Of a stretch of DNA of 64,000 nucleotides, positions 10,765-22,300 are shown in pieces. This DNA is from Anthracocystis setariae (Eukaryota; Basidiomycota; Ustilaginomycetes; Ustilaginales; Ustilaginaceae): NCBI GenBank assembly GCA_928724745.1, contig CAKMXJ010000037.1:744001-808000 (forward strand), written 5' to 3'. Each line of letters starts with the position of its first letter. Position 1 is the stretch's first letter. A program made the translations under genes and the position numbers. The notes under the pieces are model-generated. The model saw nothing but the letters and a program-made list of their open reading frames with translations, was not told where the DNA came from and searched no databases.

Positions 10765-13700
10765 ATGCCCAGTCCAGTCATGTCCACCAACGCGACTGCC
10801 CCACCGATGTCGACACTGCCAGCCGACTTATTTGCGGATGTCACCTACGTCGTCAACGACGATGTCGATGAAGCCACCGCCACAGAGGTACGTACTTGCT
10901 ACGATATTCACCACGACTTTGTCTGTCAAGTGACCGGTACTGACCCTCTACGTTCACGCTGCCTCTAACCTGATCAACCACCAGATCGAACGATACTTGC
11001 TTCGAGGAGGTGCACAACCCTACGATGCTACAGCAGCATCCAGCAGTAGCGAACCTCTCAAGGATGGACTGCGATTCCAATTGGACCGCGTGACTCATGT
11101 GATCTCCGAGCGCGACGAGTTCCCAGAATACGAGTTCTGCAACGAACCAACACGGTCCGCTTCGTCTGTCACCCCTGGTCGACCACTTGTTGTTACCGTA
11201 AGTCAACCCTCCACTTTGGTCCTGCTATGCATAGCTCTGAACTGACCAGAACCGTAACGTAATGTCATCCATCGCCGTCTCCCTCTTTTCTCTCCCTTTC
11301 TCGAATTTCGTATTTGGGGTTCTTGGCGCCCCTTGCGGCCCATTCTCACGATATCGGACATTCCGCAAATCGACCATTCCCACGCCTTCGGATAATTTCG
11401 ACAATTCTATCGGATCACAGCCGGAATGGGTTCTTCGCTGTGCCCGACTCAACGTGCGTGTCAAGGAGGACCACTTTTCGTGCCGTCGCGACATGATCTT
11501 TTCCGGACTTTGCGTCACCTGTTCCAAATCGCAAGTATCGACCGCCGACCGAGACCTGCTCAGCAACATTGTCGGTGCGTTTGGTGGCATCTGGAGAGAC
11601 GAGCACCTTTCCGACGTCAACGTCCATCTCACCACCTCGATCAGCGGTTCAAAGATGCAGAAGCTCGTTAGCAAGTTCGGCGCCGATGATGCAAAGCCGA
11701 CCGTGTTCGCCGCACCTCAGTGGATCAGCGATTCGTGGCGGCTGCAGAAGTTGTTGCCGCTCGACTCGTATCGTTTCGATCCCCAGCAGTCGGAGGAGGT
11801 ACCACCTTGCTTTGCCGGGCGGACGGCCAGTGGATCGCCACTCACGTCGCCACGGAGAGATAGGGTGGCGTTGAACCTCATGGGAGTAGCCGGACGAAAT
11901 GGCAGCGGTAATGCGATGGGATCCAAGGTGGGCGAGAAGAGCGTCTTCCAGGGGAAAAGTGTACTGCTTGCCCGTGACGTTTGCCGCGCGAGCGAACAGC
12001 AGTTGCGATCGCTCGAACATTTCATTCGCAGCTCAGGAGGCATAGCTCGGCGCGCACCGAGGGACTTGCAGGCCATCGCTCAAGCGGTTCGCAACTCGGA
12101 TTTCATCGTTTGCCGATACCGAGAAGTGCAGGAGTTCCGAGAGGCGATCCGACAAACCAAGCAAGTCGGCAACCTGTCGTGGCTCATCTTTGTGCTCTCC
12201 CACGACGAGATGTGTGAACCCAGGGAAGAGCCGCTGCACTTCCCCGTGCCTAGACTCGGCATCCCGTGGTTCCACAACGCACCCATCACCATCTCCAACT
12301 ACCGCGGACAGCCCCGCCAATACCTGACCAAGATGATCAAGCTCATGGGAGCCAAGTTCTCCGGCTCGCTCACTCCCGATACTAGACTCGTGGTCGCCGC
12401 CAACCTCGACAGTACAAAGACGCAGAAGGCTAGGGAGTGGGATATCCCGATCGTCAACCACAAGTATATTGTCGATTCGTTCCTCGCCTGGGATGCTGTG
12501 GAGCGCGCCAAGCTCAAGTACATTGACTTTCCGCAAGGCGTCGACTACAACGACTCGCTGGGTGGTACGCGGGTGACGGACGAAAGTCTCGGACCGTGGA
12601 TCGACGATGCCATTCAGAACGACGAACCCGAAGATCTGCCGATGAGCGACCCAATCCCGCCTGCTGCAAAGTACGCATCTATCGAAGGCTCTTCCGCCAA
12701 AACAACGACCTCGGACAAGACGTCGACCTCGTCGTCGTCGTCGTCGTCGCCGGCGGCGGTGGGAAGAGAAGTTCCGTCTGAGCGGCAAGACAACGCCGAG
12801 CCGCAAGCAGAAGCTGAACTGCGAGCGCAGACCCCGACGTCGCCTAATGCAGCATTCTCGGACCAAATCGCCCAAGGCGGCGAGGGCGAAGCAGGAGCAG
12901 AAGATATGCCTGATACTCCTCGTTCTGGCGCCACTGTCAAGTCGGACCAGGCGCCTGATGATTCAGGGTACCACGAACATGTCAGCCCCGACCAAAGAGG
13001 TACCAAACGCATGCTTACGCTGGACGAAGATGTCGAGCCCTCCATACCGCCCAGATCCGCCGACGATCAAGCTGACGACAGCTCGGTCGCAGAGGACGAC
13101 GAGCCCGCACCAAAGAAACGCAAAGCAGCATCGTCCACAAAGAGCGATTCGGGTTCGTCTCGTGGGCTCTCCACCGAATCTGAGAGTAGCGGACCATGGC
13201 GCGTCGTCACGAGCAACTACAAGGTGAAGAAAGCGGATCAGAACAAGCTCAAGAAGCTCGGTATCGAGATCATCGACGATATTGAGCACGCGCATGTTCT
13301 TGTCACATCGAGATTTTCACGTACACCCAAGATGCTGTACGCGATTGCATCGGGGGCTGTGGCGATCCTATCGCCCGACTGGTTGCAAGCGTGTCTCAAC
13401 GAACGCGAGCGGCTGGAGTATCGCAGTGAGACAGCCTCGTCACCTTACGCGATCAGGGATCCGGAGAAGGAAGAGGAGTACGGAGTCCAACTCGCCCAAG
13501 TGTTGCAACGACGCGATTCGCAGTATCCGGACGGAGTGTACAAGGGCCACAAGTTTTGGCTTGGTCGAGAGCTCAACAAGAAAGATGCGTTTTCGAAACT
13601 GATTCAAGCCGCCGGTGGCGAGCTCTTGCAAGGTCAATTCGACGAGAAGAAGCTGGTGTCTGATCCGGAACACTACCATCTGATCATCGGGGAGAACGAT

Positions 13701-13889
13701 ACGCAAGAGTGGATCAAGTTGGCAGGCAAGAAGACGAGGGATGGACAGCCGCTCAAGATTTATCGGGAGAAACTGATCAGTGACTGCGTGTTTGCACAGC
13801 AGCCGAGATGGGACATTCATATCGTCGATTCTGTAACTACGGTTGGCTCGCCTGCTTCGGTCAAGCGTGGACGTGGTGGCAGACGATGA
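10765..13889 (+). CDS. BRC1: Brc1/Rtt107-type multi-BRCT DNA-damage scaffold
   Basis: Spliced model join(10765..10887, 10985..11197, 11421..13889), 2805 nt, 934 aa. Exons 1 and 2 together encode the start of BRCT1 (LFADVTYVVNDD); exon 3 completes it with PEWVLRCARL, giving the conserved VVTPEWV across the junction. About six BRCT-like units are visible: ~13-125, ~139-222 (FSGLCVTCSKSQ), ~286-379, ~394-474, ~702-772 and ~816-903, with an acidic Ser-rich linker at ~500-690. In fission yeast Brc1 and budding yeast Rtt107 the C-terminal BRCT pair reads phosphorylated H2A at damaged forks, and the N-terminal units recruit partners such as Smc5/6 or Slx4-type scaffolds. The segment SRTPKMLYAIASGAVAILS fits BRCT5 of that pair. 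An unspliced frame continues upstream of exon 3 to 11262, but the intron model preserves the domain. Confidence 0.85.
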
Positions 13890-13924
13890 ACAGCACATGC
13901 AAAAGGCGACTGACTGGAATAGCA

Positions 13925-14610
13925 CCTTTGTACTGTAACTTATAGCCAATCGCTCTTTCTCGAATGATGGAACGTGTTCAGAGGAGACCAGAGAGAGATT
14001 TTCCAACGGTCGGGATCAAGCGCAAGCTGCGATGGGTTGAGAAGGAGCTTGAATGTGTGTCTACAAGTGTTGTCGAAGCAAATCGGCGTTATCTTTGGTG
14101 GCCATGTCGAAGTTGGCGTAGCGGAGTGTGGGTTCTGCTGGAGCGACGGAATTTTTTTGCCGCAGACGGTGAACAGGATGGGACAAGTGATTGACGATGT
14201 CTGCCAGCCTGGGTTGTATAGACCGATATGAAGCGCGATGCTGAGGTGCGACATCTTGCTTGAAATCGGGATTCATCTCGTCGGGGAATCAGATCCCACA
14301 CCTGTGTGACTTTGTAGCTGTTCAGCAGGCCGGTTTTGCCGTCTTGGGTGTTGAGCGGTACTGGAACGATTTGGGCAGCGCTCGGGAAGAGGTCTCGAAT
14401 CGCGCGACTGGACCGCAAGCTAGACAAGAATGCATTCCAGAGGTCAAGGGACATCGCGAAATGACGGCCTTGACAATCTTGTCCTTAGCCGCGACGCTGA
14501 TCGCATGGTCACCGCCGAAAACTGCCACTAAAGAAACCGATGCGGTCGCTATCGACATGCTCGAAACTAGTACGCCACCAAGTTCCTATACAACACAGCA
14601 AAGTACGGAA
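13925..14610 (-). pseudogene. decayed alpha/beta-hydrolase pseudogene
   Basis: Reading the minus strand, consecutive pieces of one alpha/beta-hydrolase occur in order but in changing frames: LYRNLVAY, then FEHVDSDRIGFFSGSF (the nucleophile-elbow region), then GGDHAISVAAKDKIVKAVIS, then DLWNAFLSSLRSSRAIRDLF, then IALHIGLYNPGWQ and ITCPILFTVCG, then SVAPAEPTLRYA, then a remnant of the C-terminal helix. At least five frame changes and an in-frame TAG near 14570 break it. One lesion is an extra base in the A4 run at 14518-14521 (T on the coding strand). The N-terminal third is missing, cut off close to the beta-lactamase-like gene's stop. The hydrolase call comes from motif order. Substrate is unknown. 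Confidence 0.62.
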
Positions 14611-14709
14611 TAGCAAATGTAGCGATGGCTCACAAAATTGTCAAAATCACAACAGAATCAAGGCACCAAAAATTGCAAAGTGGTGTGTAGTTCTAGTCTT
14701 GGTCCAGGG

Positions 14710-16311
14710 TCAAGCGCTGCCAGCCTTGGCGTAGGCAGCGTGGACCTGGCTCTCGACATCGGCCAGCATGTCTTCAGCCGCTATATCAGGGAAGGGGCTC
14801 ATCTGTGTATGAACCATTCCACAAGTGCCGTCTTTGAAATCACACCACCCTGACGAAATATGAATGGAAGAGATGAGATGGAAGCAAGAATTCGACGTTA
14901 GCAGGTGGCCAAGAATGTCCCTACGGTTGACGATGCTAGTCAGTACTTACAGTAGCTGTTCTGAACACCGCACCAGCTCAACGACTGTTGCGAACGGACG
15001 AAATGGGTGATGACAAGTGTCGAAAGGAGCAGAGCGATCACCAAAATTAGCGCCATGGTCAGCATCTTGGTTCTCTACGTCGCCGCAAAAATTAGATGGC
15101 ACATCGAGGTTGCAGTACTCACATCATCGCTGAGACCGCGCGTTGGGTGCTTCTCTGTTGAAGGGGAAATAGAAGTCAAGTCGAGGCAAAGGGAGGACCG
15201 GTAAGGTTTTCGAACTTTACATTCTGTACCTGATATGCTTGAAGCGTGGATCAGGGCAAGCGTACAACTTACCTCCCAACCTGAGCCCTCCGTACGCCCA
15301 GTTTTTCTTGAGTCCCGGAGCGAGACAGCCCACAAAGCGATCGCTGATAACGGCAGGGATGACTACGTCAAACTTTCGTTCCAGATCTTGAACCAGCTTT
15401 CCTTCCAACTGATCCTTTCTGAGAAGCTCCACGCTTTCTGGGCTCAAGATGGTACCGCCAGAGACGGGATGCGTTCCCTTGTTGAGCAGCGCAACAAGAA
15501 TCTTGACATACTCGGAGCCATTTGCGAAGAGACCAGCACCTGGGTAGATAGCTTCCATCTTGTCCTCCTCGGGCAAGAGCAGGTGCATGAACGGAATGAT
15601 TTCACCGCCTTCTCCCCTCATGTGGCTGGCAGCCAAGCGGTCAACAAGACCCGCGGATCGAGGCTTGAAGGTGATTTCCTTGACGCCAAGCGGTTCAAAG
15701 ATGTTCTCGCGATAGTAGGTCTCGAGATCTTTGCCCGTGACCACTTCGACAACCATGCCAGCCCAATCGATGTTGAAGCCATAGTTCCATTCTTGGCCTG
15801 GCTCGGATGCGTAAGGAGTGAACAGGCTTGCTCTGGAGGAGTCGAGATGGGCGGTCGGCGGGAGGCCCTTTTTGCCAAACCAGTCTGCCAAGTCCTGGTT
15901 GAACAGGGCGCACGCCTGGCCGGAAAGGATAAGAAGACTGTCCTTGACAGTGGGGGCCTTTGTCGGATTCGAGCCATCCTTGAGCATCTTCAAATCAGCA
16001 ACCTCGGGAAGGAATTTGTCGATGCGGTCATCCAGGTTCAGCTGACCTCGCTCGTGAAGCTGCAGGCAGGCAATAGCGATCAGAAGCTTGGAGCAGCTGG
16101 CAATCCAGAAGATGGCGTCCTTCTTCATCGGTTCAGGCTTGCTGATGTCATTGAGACCTGCGGCGGCCCAGGCAACCTCTTTTCCGCTAGCATCAGCAAC
16201 GTAAGCCACGGCGCCGGGGACATTGTCGGGACCTTTGCCTGCAGTGTAACGGTCGAGGACCTTTTGTACGCCTTCTTGCAAGGAAATAGTCATGTCGGAT
16301 AGCCAATCCAA
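14710..16311 (-). CDS. serine beta-lactamase-like hydrolase/transesterase
   Basis: Model complement(join(14710..14849, 14951..14984, 15123..15154, 15273..16311)), 1245 nt, 414 aa. The family (class C beta-lactamase/EstB/LovD-like) hydrolyses or transfers esters or amides through an active-site Ser-x-x-Lys and a Tyr. Seen: S72-C-S-K75 in FWIASCSKLL; the Tyr region around Y177 (WNYGFNIDWAG); and the C-terminal family block restored only by splicing 32- and 34-nt micro-exons, giving PTRGLSDDSLSWCGV then WWCDFKDGTCGM. Without splicing the frame ends early at 15217 and the last ~65 residues are lost. The usual LLTHTSG-type loop reads LLILSGQA, one residue short. Start: M1 at 16311 or M7 at 16293. 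There is no signal peptide, so it is probably cytosolic. Substrate is unknown. Confidence 0.85.
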
Positions 16312-17581
16312 GAGGGTTGTGAATGGGAATATGCGTAAGGGAGATACCAGGCGGAGAGGGCGAGGCGGTGGATGAAATCAAGGCTGGAGCTCAAGGAGAC
16401 CATCCCTTTATACGCTCTCATCGTGAGGCACGGGTGCTTTGCCTTGACCGAATGAATCAATGTGGGGTCAAAAGCGTGCCATGCAGCTGCCAGAGTAAAG
16501 TGGATGTGTGTTCAGGTGTAAAGTACCCCACTTTGCAGAGGTTGTCTCTCCAGTCGGCTTGCCCAACCGAAACATTGGCTAGCGAAGCCGAGATAAGGGC
16601 TTGACTGCTCCATGACCATGGTACGCACCTGATCCTCGCTCTCGATGGCAGGTGGACTGGACTGTATAGTGCAGTATTCGTTCGTGTATGCGGGGAAACA
16701 GACGAGACAAGACCGTGCATCGGAAGAAAGCCGCGGGGCCTGCACTGTTTGAAGGCGCATGATCAACTTTATTCGCTTCGGGGTCATATACAGCACAGTC
16801 GCTGCAGCTCGTGCGCTGAGCTGGTCTTGATGCACAGTGATCCACTCGCAGGAAATGCGGGGTACCATTGCCTGTTGTAGGTATTATACATGGTGACAGG
16901 ATGCGACTGGAAAGCATTGAAACCGAGATGCCCATCGCTATCGCTGGCGGAAGAACAAAGTCAAGTTTGAATTCCTCCGCATAGACCTTCAAGATCAGCA
17001 TCGTCTCTTATACATTCAGGCATGCCATCGTCTCGTTACGTGGCACGATCGGACGAGACAAGCTCCGTCGCAGCAGTTTCACAGGGACAGAGTCCAAAGC
17101 AGCAATATGTAGGTCATGCAATTCAACCTCGCAAAAGCTGCATTAGTACAGTAGTCTCCAATTCCGCAGAGTGCATCATTACGAAGTGCCGCTGACCAAG
17201 TCGAGACTTTTTCAAATAGAGATCGCTTTGACCCATGGTAGATCGACCTCTCGACGTTGTTTCCCTTGTTTCTGTGTTGCTCGATGTGCCTCCAGGCGTG
17301 ATCCCCCTACCAGAGCCATTTCGGAACACATGGCTTGTGTTGCTTTCGAAAACGGATATGACGGCAAGCAGGAGGCGGCCTGACTCTTTGGCCCAAGGTG
17401 TTTCCGCCAAGATTCCTGCATGGAGGGTGGAAAGGCAGATCACAGCAACAAGGCAACGATCCATTTCACTGCATGTCCATCTCTCTCTTTCAGTGTTTTC
17501 AGGGTCAGACACTCGCTGGCAAGTGCTGAAAGTTACGGGGCAAGATGGAAAGGAGGCTAGCTACATGACCGAGATTGTATG
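16312..17581. other. intergenic region, no gene seen
   Basis: About 1.27 kb between the beta-lactamase-like gene's start and the zinc-finger gene's stop, both on minus. Minus-strand frames of 87-140 codons overlap at 16457-17001 but show no domain or consistent codon use. Confidence 0.45.
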
Positions 17582-19342
17582 CTACATGATACCACTCTCG
17601 AACTCGACCGCCCCACAGTCAGAATTATCGAGATGCTTGAGCGTTTTGTGGAGCGAAGCAAACTTGGCAAGGCAAGTGGGGCAACGAGTGCTTGGTGCAA
17701 CGGTTTCCGACTTGGCTCGGCTGGTGTGACGCTTCCTACGACCGACTCCGGAGCTAGGGCTGGTGTTTGGCTGAGAGACTGGAAGTGACAATGGCGAACT
17801 TGTGAGTGGACTGTCGGTAAAGAACGAAAAGTTGGGGGTTCTGGGCATGCATGGTGAAGGGATGGATGAAAAAGAAGACGAAGACACTAGTGGTGGAAGC
17901 GCTGAATCGGACGGCTCCGAGTCGATGGTTGGTCGAATGGGGCGAGCGGAGGGCCATGATGTCTGCTTCTCGGTAGAGGCCGCATTGTAAAGCTCATCCT
18001 CAACGCTCAGGCCCGTCAGTCTCACTGATGCGGCATCCGTAGCGTCCTCGAAAGATGAAAAGGTGACTGGGAACGTCGGTCCAGCCTCCGTCATTCGAGC
18101 GTTCGTCGAGCTTCGTGGCCGCAGAGAAGTGCTGGGAGGTGGCAAGTGGCCACTTCTGAAAGCAAGATCGCCAAAGAGCATCGCATCCCTGTGCAGCTCA
18201 TGATACGAAGGAGGCGCATCTTCATGATCTGTCTGCATGGACTCAAGCAAGAGGTGGGATTCGCCGGTGTGACTAGCCTTTGATCGCGAGGGCTGACGGG
18301 AATTCTTGTTCTGCAGAGGCTGACCGGTGGTGGCAGCAGAGAAGGAAGCTTGAGAAAGACCTGCGCCAGGCTGGTCGCTTTCTTGAAGGGCATAGAAGCT
18401 CCGCAAATTTGCCTTTTCGGAGACGTGCTCTGTGGATTCTGCTGTGCAGAAACTGGAATCGGAGGCGACGGAAGCGTCATCATCTAGAACGGTTTCGTCG
18501 TGCTGCCAGGAGTAGAGAGGCTCCTTCTGTTTTGATTGCCAGTCGAATTGAGGGAGTTTGGGAGGAAGAGGTGGAGCTTCAACGGTGCTGTGAATGCTGC
18601 TTCGAGTGGTGGTGGATGTCGTGGATCGACGTGCTCGCCGAGGCAAGGCAGGGTCGTGTGCAGCGTTCTGAGTAGTAGCGCTTCGAGCGCGCGAGCGAAG
18701 GATGTTGATTTGAGCTCTGGACGACGAAGAGTGCGGTGCATGTGAATCGGTTTCTTCGTCCGAGGAGGCAAGAGGCTGAGTGTATGGGAAAGACTGTTCT
18801 CTTTGAAGCCGTGGGAGTGCCTTTTGCTTGCCTTTGCCTGTCAAAGGTGACGAGTATTGATCTTGGCGAGCGTAGTCCGTCGCGCCCGTGGTGCTTTGCT
18901 GCCCCGCTTTACTGCTGATGGCTAGCGTGGACATGGTTGGGAATTTGCGGAACAGAGCCGGACGGGCATCGCTGCTCTCGCTATGTTGTGCTTGGTAGAA
19001 GGCTTGAGTCTCGCTGAAGCCGCTGGCAACGTTTGCAGCAGGTTGAGCTGCGAATGGATCAGTTGAGTCGACGTTGTCGAGACGCTCTAGCGTTTTGGGT
19101 CGCCTTACTTTGGGTCGCACGAAGGAGTGGTAGTCGTGGCTGTCAGAGTAGTCAGAGTGGCTTGGAAGAAGGTTGAAGTGTGCGCTGAGCTCGAGATGGT
19201 CTCTGAAGCGATTGCCGCATCTTCGGCAAGTGAGGGAACGATCCTTGAAGGAGCCAGTGGGAGGTGGTTCCGGAATGACGCCCGTGATACTGTCAAGCAA
19301 GGAGTTGGTCCTCGACTTGAAGTTTACCAGGAAGGGCGGCAT
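17582..19342 (-). CDS. protein with two zinc-finger-like motifs, unknown function
   Basis: An uninterrupted frame of 586 aa from the ATG at 19342. An upstream in-frame extension of 30 codons is open but unlikely. Near the N-terminus, C39-x2-C42-x12-H55-x6-H62 (LTCRRCGNRFRDHLELSAHF) is a C2H2-like finger. At the very C-terminus, CPTCLAKFASLHKTLKHLD followed by C makes a second C-x2-C-x12-H-x5-C finger-like motif. The ~450 residues between them are Ser/Thr/Pro-rich and probably disordered. Fingers at both ends with a disordered middle suggest a regulator or nucleic-acid or protein adaptor, but no family is recognised. It may be smut-lineage specific. Confidence 0.75.
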   Translation of the reverse strand: MPPFLVNFKSRTNSLLDSITGVIPEPPPTGSFKDRSLTCRRCGNRFRDHLELSAHFNLLPSHSDYSDSHDYHSFVRPKVRRPKTLERLDNVDSTDPFAAQPAANVASGFSETQAFYQAQHSESSDARPALFRKFPTMSTLAISSKAGQQSTTGATDYARQDQYSSPLTGKGKQKALPRLQREQSFPYTQPLASSDEETDSHAPHSSSSRAQINILRSRARSATTQNAAHDPALPRRARRSTTSTTTRSSIHSTVEAPPLPPKLPQFDWQSKQKEPLYSWQHDETVLDDDASVASDSSFCTAESTEHVSEKANLRSFYALQESDQPGAGLSQASFSAATTGQPLQNKNSRQPSRSKASHTGESHLLLESMQTDHEDAPPSYHELHRDAMLFGDLAFRSGHLPPPSTSLRPRSSTNARMTEAGPTFPVTFSSFEDATDAASVRLTGLSVEDELYNAASTEKQTSWPSARPIRPTIDSEPSDSALPPLVSSSSFSSIPSPCMPRTPNFSFFTDSPLTSSPLSLPVSQPNTSPSSGVGRRKRHTSRAKSETVAPSTRCPTCLAKFASLHKTLKHLDNSDCGAVEFESGIM

Positions 19343-21040
19343 GATGCTTGGTTCCGGAACAAAGAGGTCCAGAGATTGGTGACAGCGACTTGTTGTTCCG
19401 ACGGCGTTGCAGTTACAGCCAATGTTGTACAACTGAGAGCTGGGGTCGAGCAGACGACGCTAGGCAATCGTTTCGTTGTTGTTGATGAGCAAGGACAAGA
19501 TGACACAGTGCGGAGACTTTTCGAGCAAACCCTCGCCGAGCGGATCAACAGGCGCGAGGACTTTCGAGCAATGTTGGGATGGACGATGCAAAGTTTCAGC
19601 GAAAGAGACAGACAGGTTTGGAAGAGCGATGGTGAGGAGGAGGGACGGACGAGAAGGGACGACAGACAGTCAGGTAGAAATAGTACAGTAGAAGGAGTGG
19701 GCGGGAACGGCATTTGGAAGTGCAGACTGTGAAGGGCAATGGAACAGTCACGCGGCAAAGACGTTCGCTTACAATAGAACGAGGGCTCCAAGAGAAGTTG
19801 CCGGTGGAAACCATCGAGATGACCAATACACACCGATGGTCACAAACCATAAGGGTGCTGCGATTGAGGACTGCAGGAAACTTGTATCGCAAAATGTGAG
19901 CACGTTTGCAAGCAATGCCACACGAGTTGCAAGTGGGGCGCTCGATGAAGGCGGAGCAGGCATGGTTGCTACTGTATGGCAGTTTGGCGAGCGTTCTCGG
20001 CAAGAGGATCTGATCGCCAAGTTGCTCGATTGCAAGCATGCTTACTTGCAAGCGATTAAAGTGAACAGTGCGGGCGAGCGGGCAGGCGGGCAGGCGGGCA
20101 AACGCTTGATGGCTGTGAGCTGGGCGTAAAAGTGGATGATGGCTCGCATGGACAAAACGTCAGGATCGGATGTCGAACTTGCTTATCACGCGCACTCTAA
20201 CGGTCTTGACATTGTTTGAACTGTGCTGTACTGTGCGGTACTGTACAGTTTTTATAGAGTAGTAGTAGCATGGATGGATTCCCGTCATCTTGATGCATGC
20301 ACGTCTTCTGTCATGCTACAAGATTACCCCGCGGAAAAGGCTACAACACTATATGATTAATATGCCTTTAACCGCTGCTGTTAGGAGAACTGAGAACTGT
20401 GTGGGCACAGATGCTGGGTGATCTTGTACAGCACAACATGCTTTCGTCTGAACCAACGACTACGCCCGAACTACTTTTGATTTGATCAGCTAGCGAGTTA
20501 GTGCAAACCATGCGTCTGACAAGATGCATTGATGCAGTGATGCATGCACCGATGCATGATATTGGATAGAGAATGTTAGGTCGAACTCATTTTGCCCGAT
20601 GTTTGTTACGTCCTTCAATGGTGACAAATTTCATTTTGCTGGAGCGACACGTGACGTTGTCTGCTTCAAATCCGCGCCGTTTTCCGAGACTGTTGGCGCT
20701 TTGACTTCATCTTTCTTCCACCAACTCGACCACCTTGACCGATAGCTCAAACCTGCCCGTCGTTTGCGCACTTGCACGTCGACCATCGCGACTCACTTCC
20801 AGCGACACGACACCGGGTGAATCATACAATCCATCCGAAACAGCCACTTCAGTATCCAGTAGCTTTCACCAGGCGTAGTGAGCAGGATCAACCGTGGACG
20901 GATCAAACAAAAAGACTGACCGGCTCAACAAGATTTTGCAGCTCGAAATTGGCAAGAGACGACGACGACTCCCTACTCCGCTACAAGTTGGCACAATCAC
21001 CTCTTGTCTTTTTGCTGCAGTGCATCCACCATAGCCCAGC
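19343..21040. other. divergent intergenic region, no gene seen
   Basis: About 1.7 kb between the zinc-finger gene (minus) and SmB (plus), expected to hold both promoters. Notable are clustered TGTACTGT-like words at 20222-20252 and repeated GATGCATGCA-like words at 20523-20560. No coding domain recognised. Confidence 0.45.
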
Positions 21041-21946
21041 ATGCCTCCTACAAAGCCCAAGGGCGGCAAAATGATGTCGCTCATCAACTATCGACTGCGC
21101 ATCACACTCAATGATTCGCGCCAAATCGTCGGTCAGCTACTCGCATTCGACGCTCACATGAACCTTGTTCTCGGAGACTCGCAAGAATACAGAAAGATCA
21201 AGTCCAGAAAGGCCAAGGCCAGAGCCGCCGCCGCCGCCGCCGATTCCGCCAAAGCAGCCGTCCAGGAGCAAGATGAGGAGGACGATGGCGCATCAGGCGC
21301 CGTCGACGCCATTCAGGAGCAAAAGCGAACGCTCGGACTACTCATCCTTCGAGGAGAGAACATCGTTAGCATGGCTATCGAAGCACCCCCACCTGCCGAT
21401 GACAGGAAACAAGCCATCGTAAGTACACCAGCGCTTTGCCTCTCACTGCCTCCCTTGCCTGTCCACTGTTTATTGACTTCTTTCTTCCCCTCTTCTGTTC
21501 CTGCGCACTTCCTCCAACGACTCAGATGCAACCCGGACCTGGCAAGGGCGCACCAATGGGACGCGGAATGGGCTTAGCTGTTCCACCTATGGCTGGAGCC
21601 GCTCCTCCCATGATGGCACGTCCCATGCCTTATGCCAGACCACCTCCTCCCGGTATGCCTGGCTTGCCCGTTCCACCGCCTGGCATGCCCGTTGGCCCAC
21701 CCCCCGGTTTCCGTCCACCTGGATTCCCTGGCATGCCCGGCGGTCCTCCCCCCGGATTCCCCGTCCCACCACCAGGAGGCTTCCCTCCGCGTCCACCGCC
21801 TGGGTAAGTACACCACCTCTTGCTGCTCGTTCCACACTAGACCTGTAATTCGGATGAATCATCCACATACTCACCATACTTCCAACCCTCCTGTCTTACT
21901 TATTATACCCCTTTGCAGATTTGGCATGCCGCCGCGTCCACAATAA
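21041..21946 (+). CDS. SMB1: spliceosomal Sm protein B (SmB/SmB')
   Basis: Model join(21041..21418, 21526..21803, 21919..21946), 684 nt, 227 aa; phases close and junctions are GT..AG. SmB is one of the seven Sm ring proteins on U1, U2, U4 and U5 snRNAs. Seen: Sm1 motif beginning KMMSLINYRLRITLNDSRQI and ending LVLGDSQEYRK; a long charged, Ala-rich insert (KAKARAAAAAADSAKAAVQE) between Sm1 and Sm2; Sm2 motif LGLLILRGENIVSM; then a Pro/Gly/Met-rich tail with repeated PPPGMPG/PPPGF units, the SmB hallmark. The tail is encoded by exons 2 and 3, the last exon being only 28 nt. An unspliced reading of exon 1 would run past the donor into an unrelated tail. Confidence 0.95.
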
Positions 21947-21963
21947 TATGCGATACCATCAGG

Positions 21964-21994
<31 letters not shown>

Positions 21995-22300
21995 AAATAT
22001 GGCCTGCCTCACTCTATGCCACCTTTTTGCCTTTTCGTTTGTAACCATAGCCCTAGCCCTGCGTACATATTCAAATTTGTTTCCCTCGACACGAATCGGT
22101 CACTGCGTTGGACTGTGCTCTATCCAGTGCTTGCAGTGATGCCTCCGATTTCAAGATTCAAGCCCAGGCTGCCGTGGGCGGCAAACGCGTTGGTCAGTCT
22201 GGCACTCGATGGGTCTGTTTTTGGAAGACGAAAACTGGTTTGGTATCTACAATACAACGGAACGACTCGTTCCCCCTAGGAGGATTCGAAAAGCGAGGGT
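21947..22300. other. convergent intergenic region
   Basis: 3' flanks of SmB (plus) and the MFS gene (minus), holding the A30 tract and nothing else recognised. Confidence 0.5.
21964..21993. repeat. 30-nt A homopolymer
   Basis: Uninterrupted A run starting 18 nt after the SmB stop codon. It is genomic, and could be a relic of retroposed poly(A) or simple slippage. Its length should be treated as unreliable. Confidence 0.9.

Noticed and set aside
15235..16302. 355-codon plus-strand open frame
   Set aside because: Antisense shadow of the beta-lactamase-like gene, which has catalytic motifs and coherent splicing.
16457..17001. Overlapping minus-strand frames of 87-140 codons
   Set aside because: Three frames open over the same bases, none with motifs; treated as non-coding.
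20222..20252. TGTACTGT-like words as MITE termini
   Set aside because: Similar words occur near 24709 and 61660 but no paired inverted arms or target duplications were found at any of these sites.
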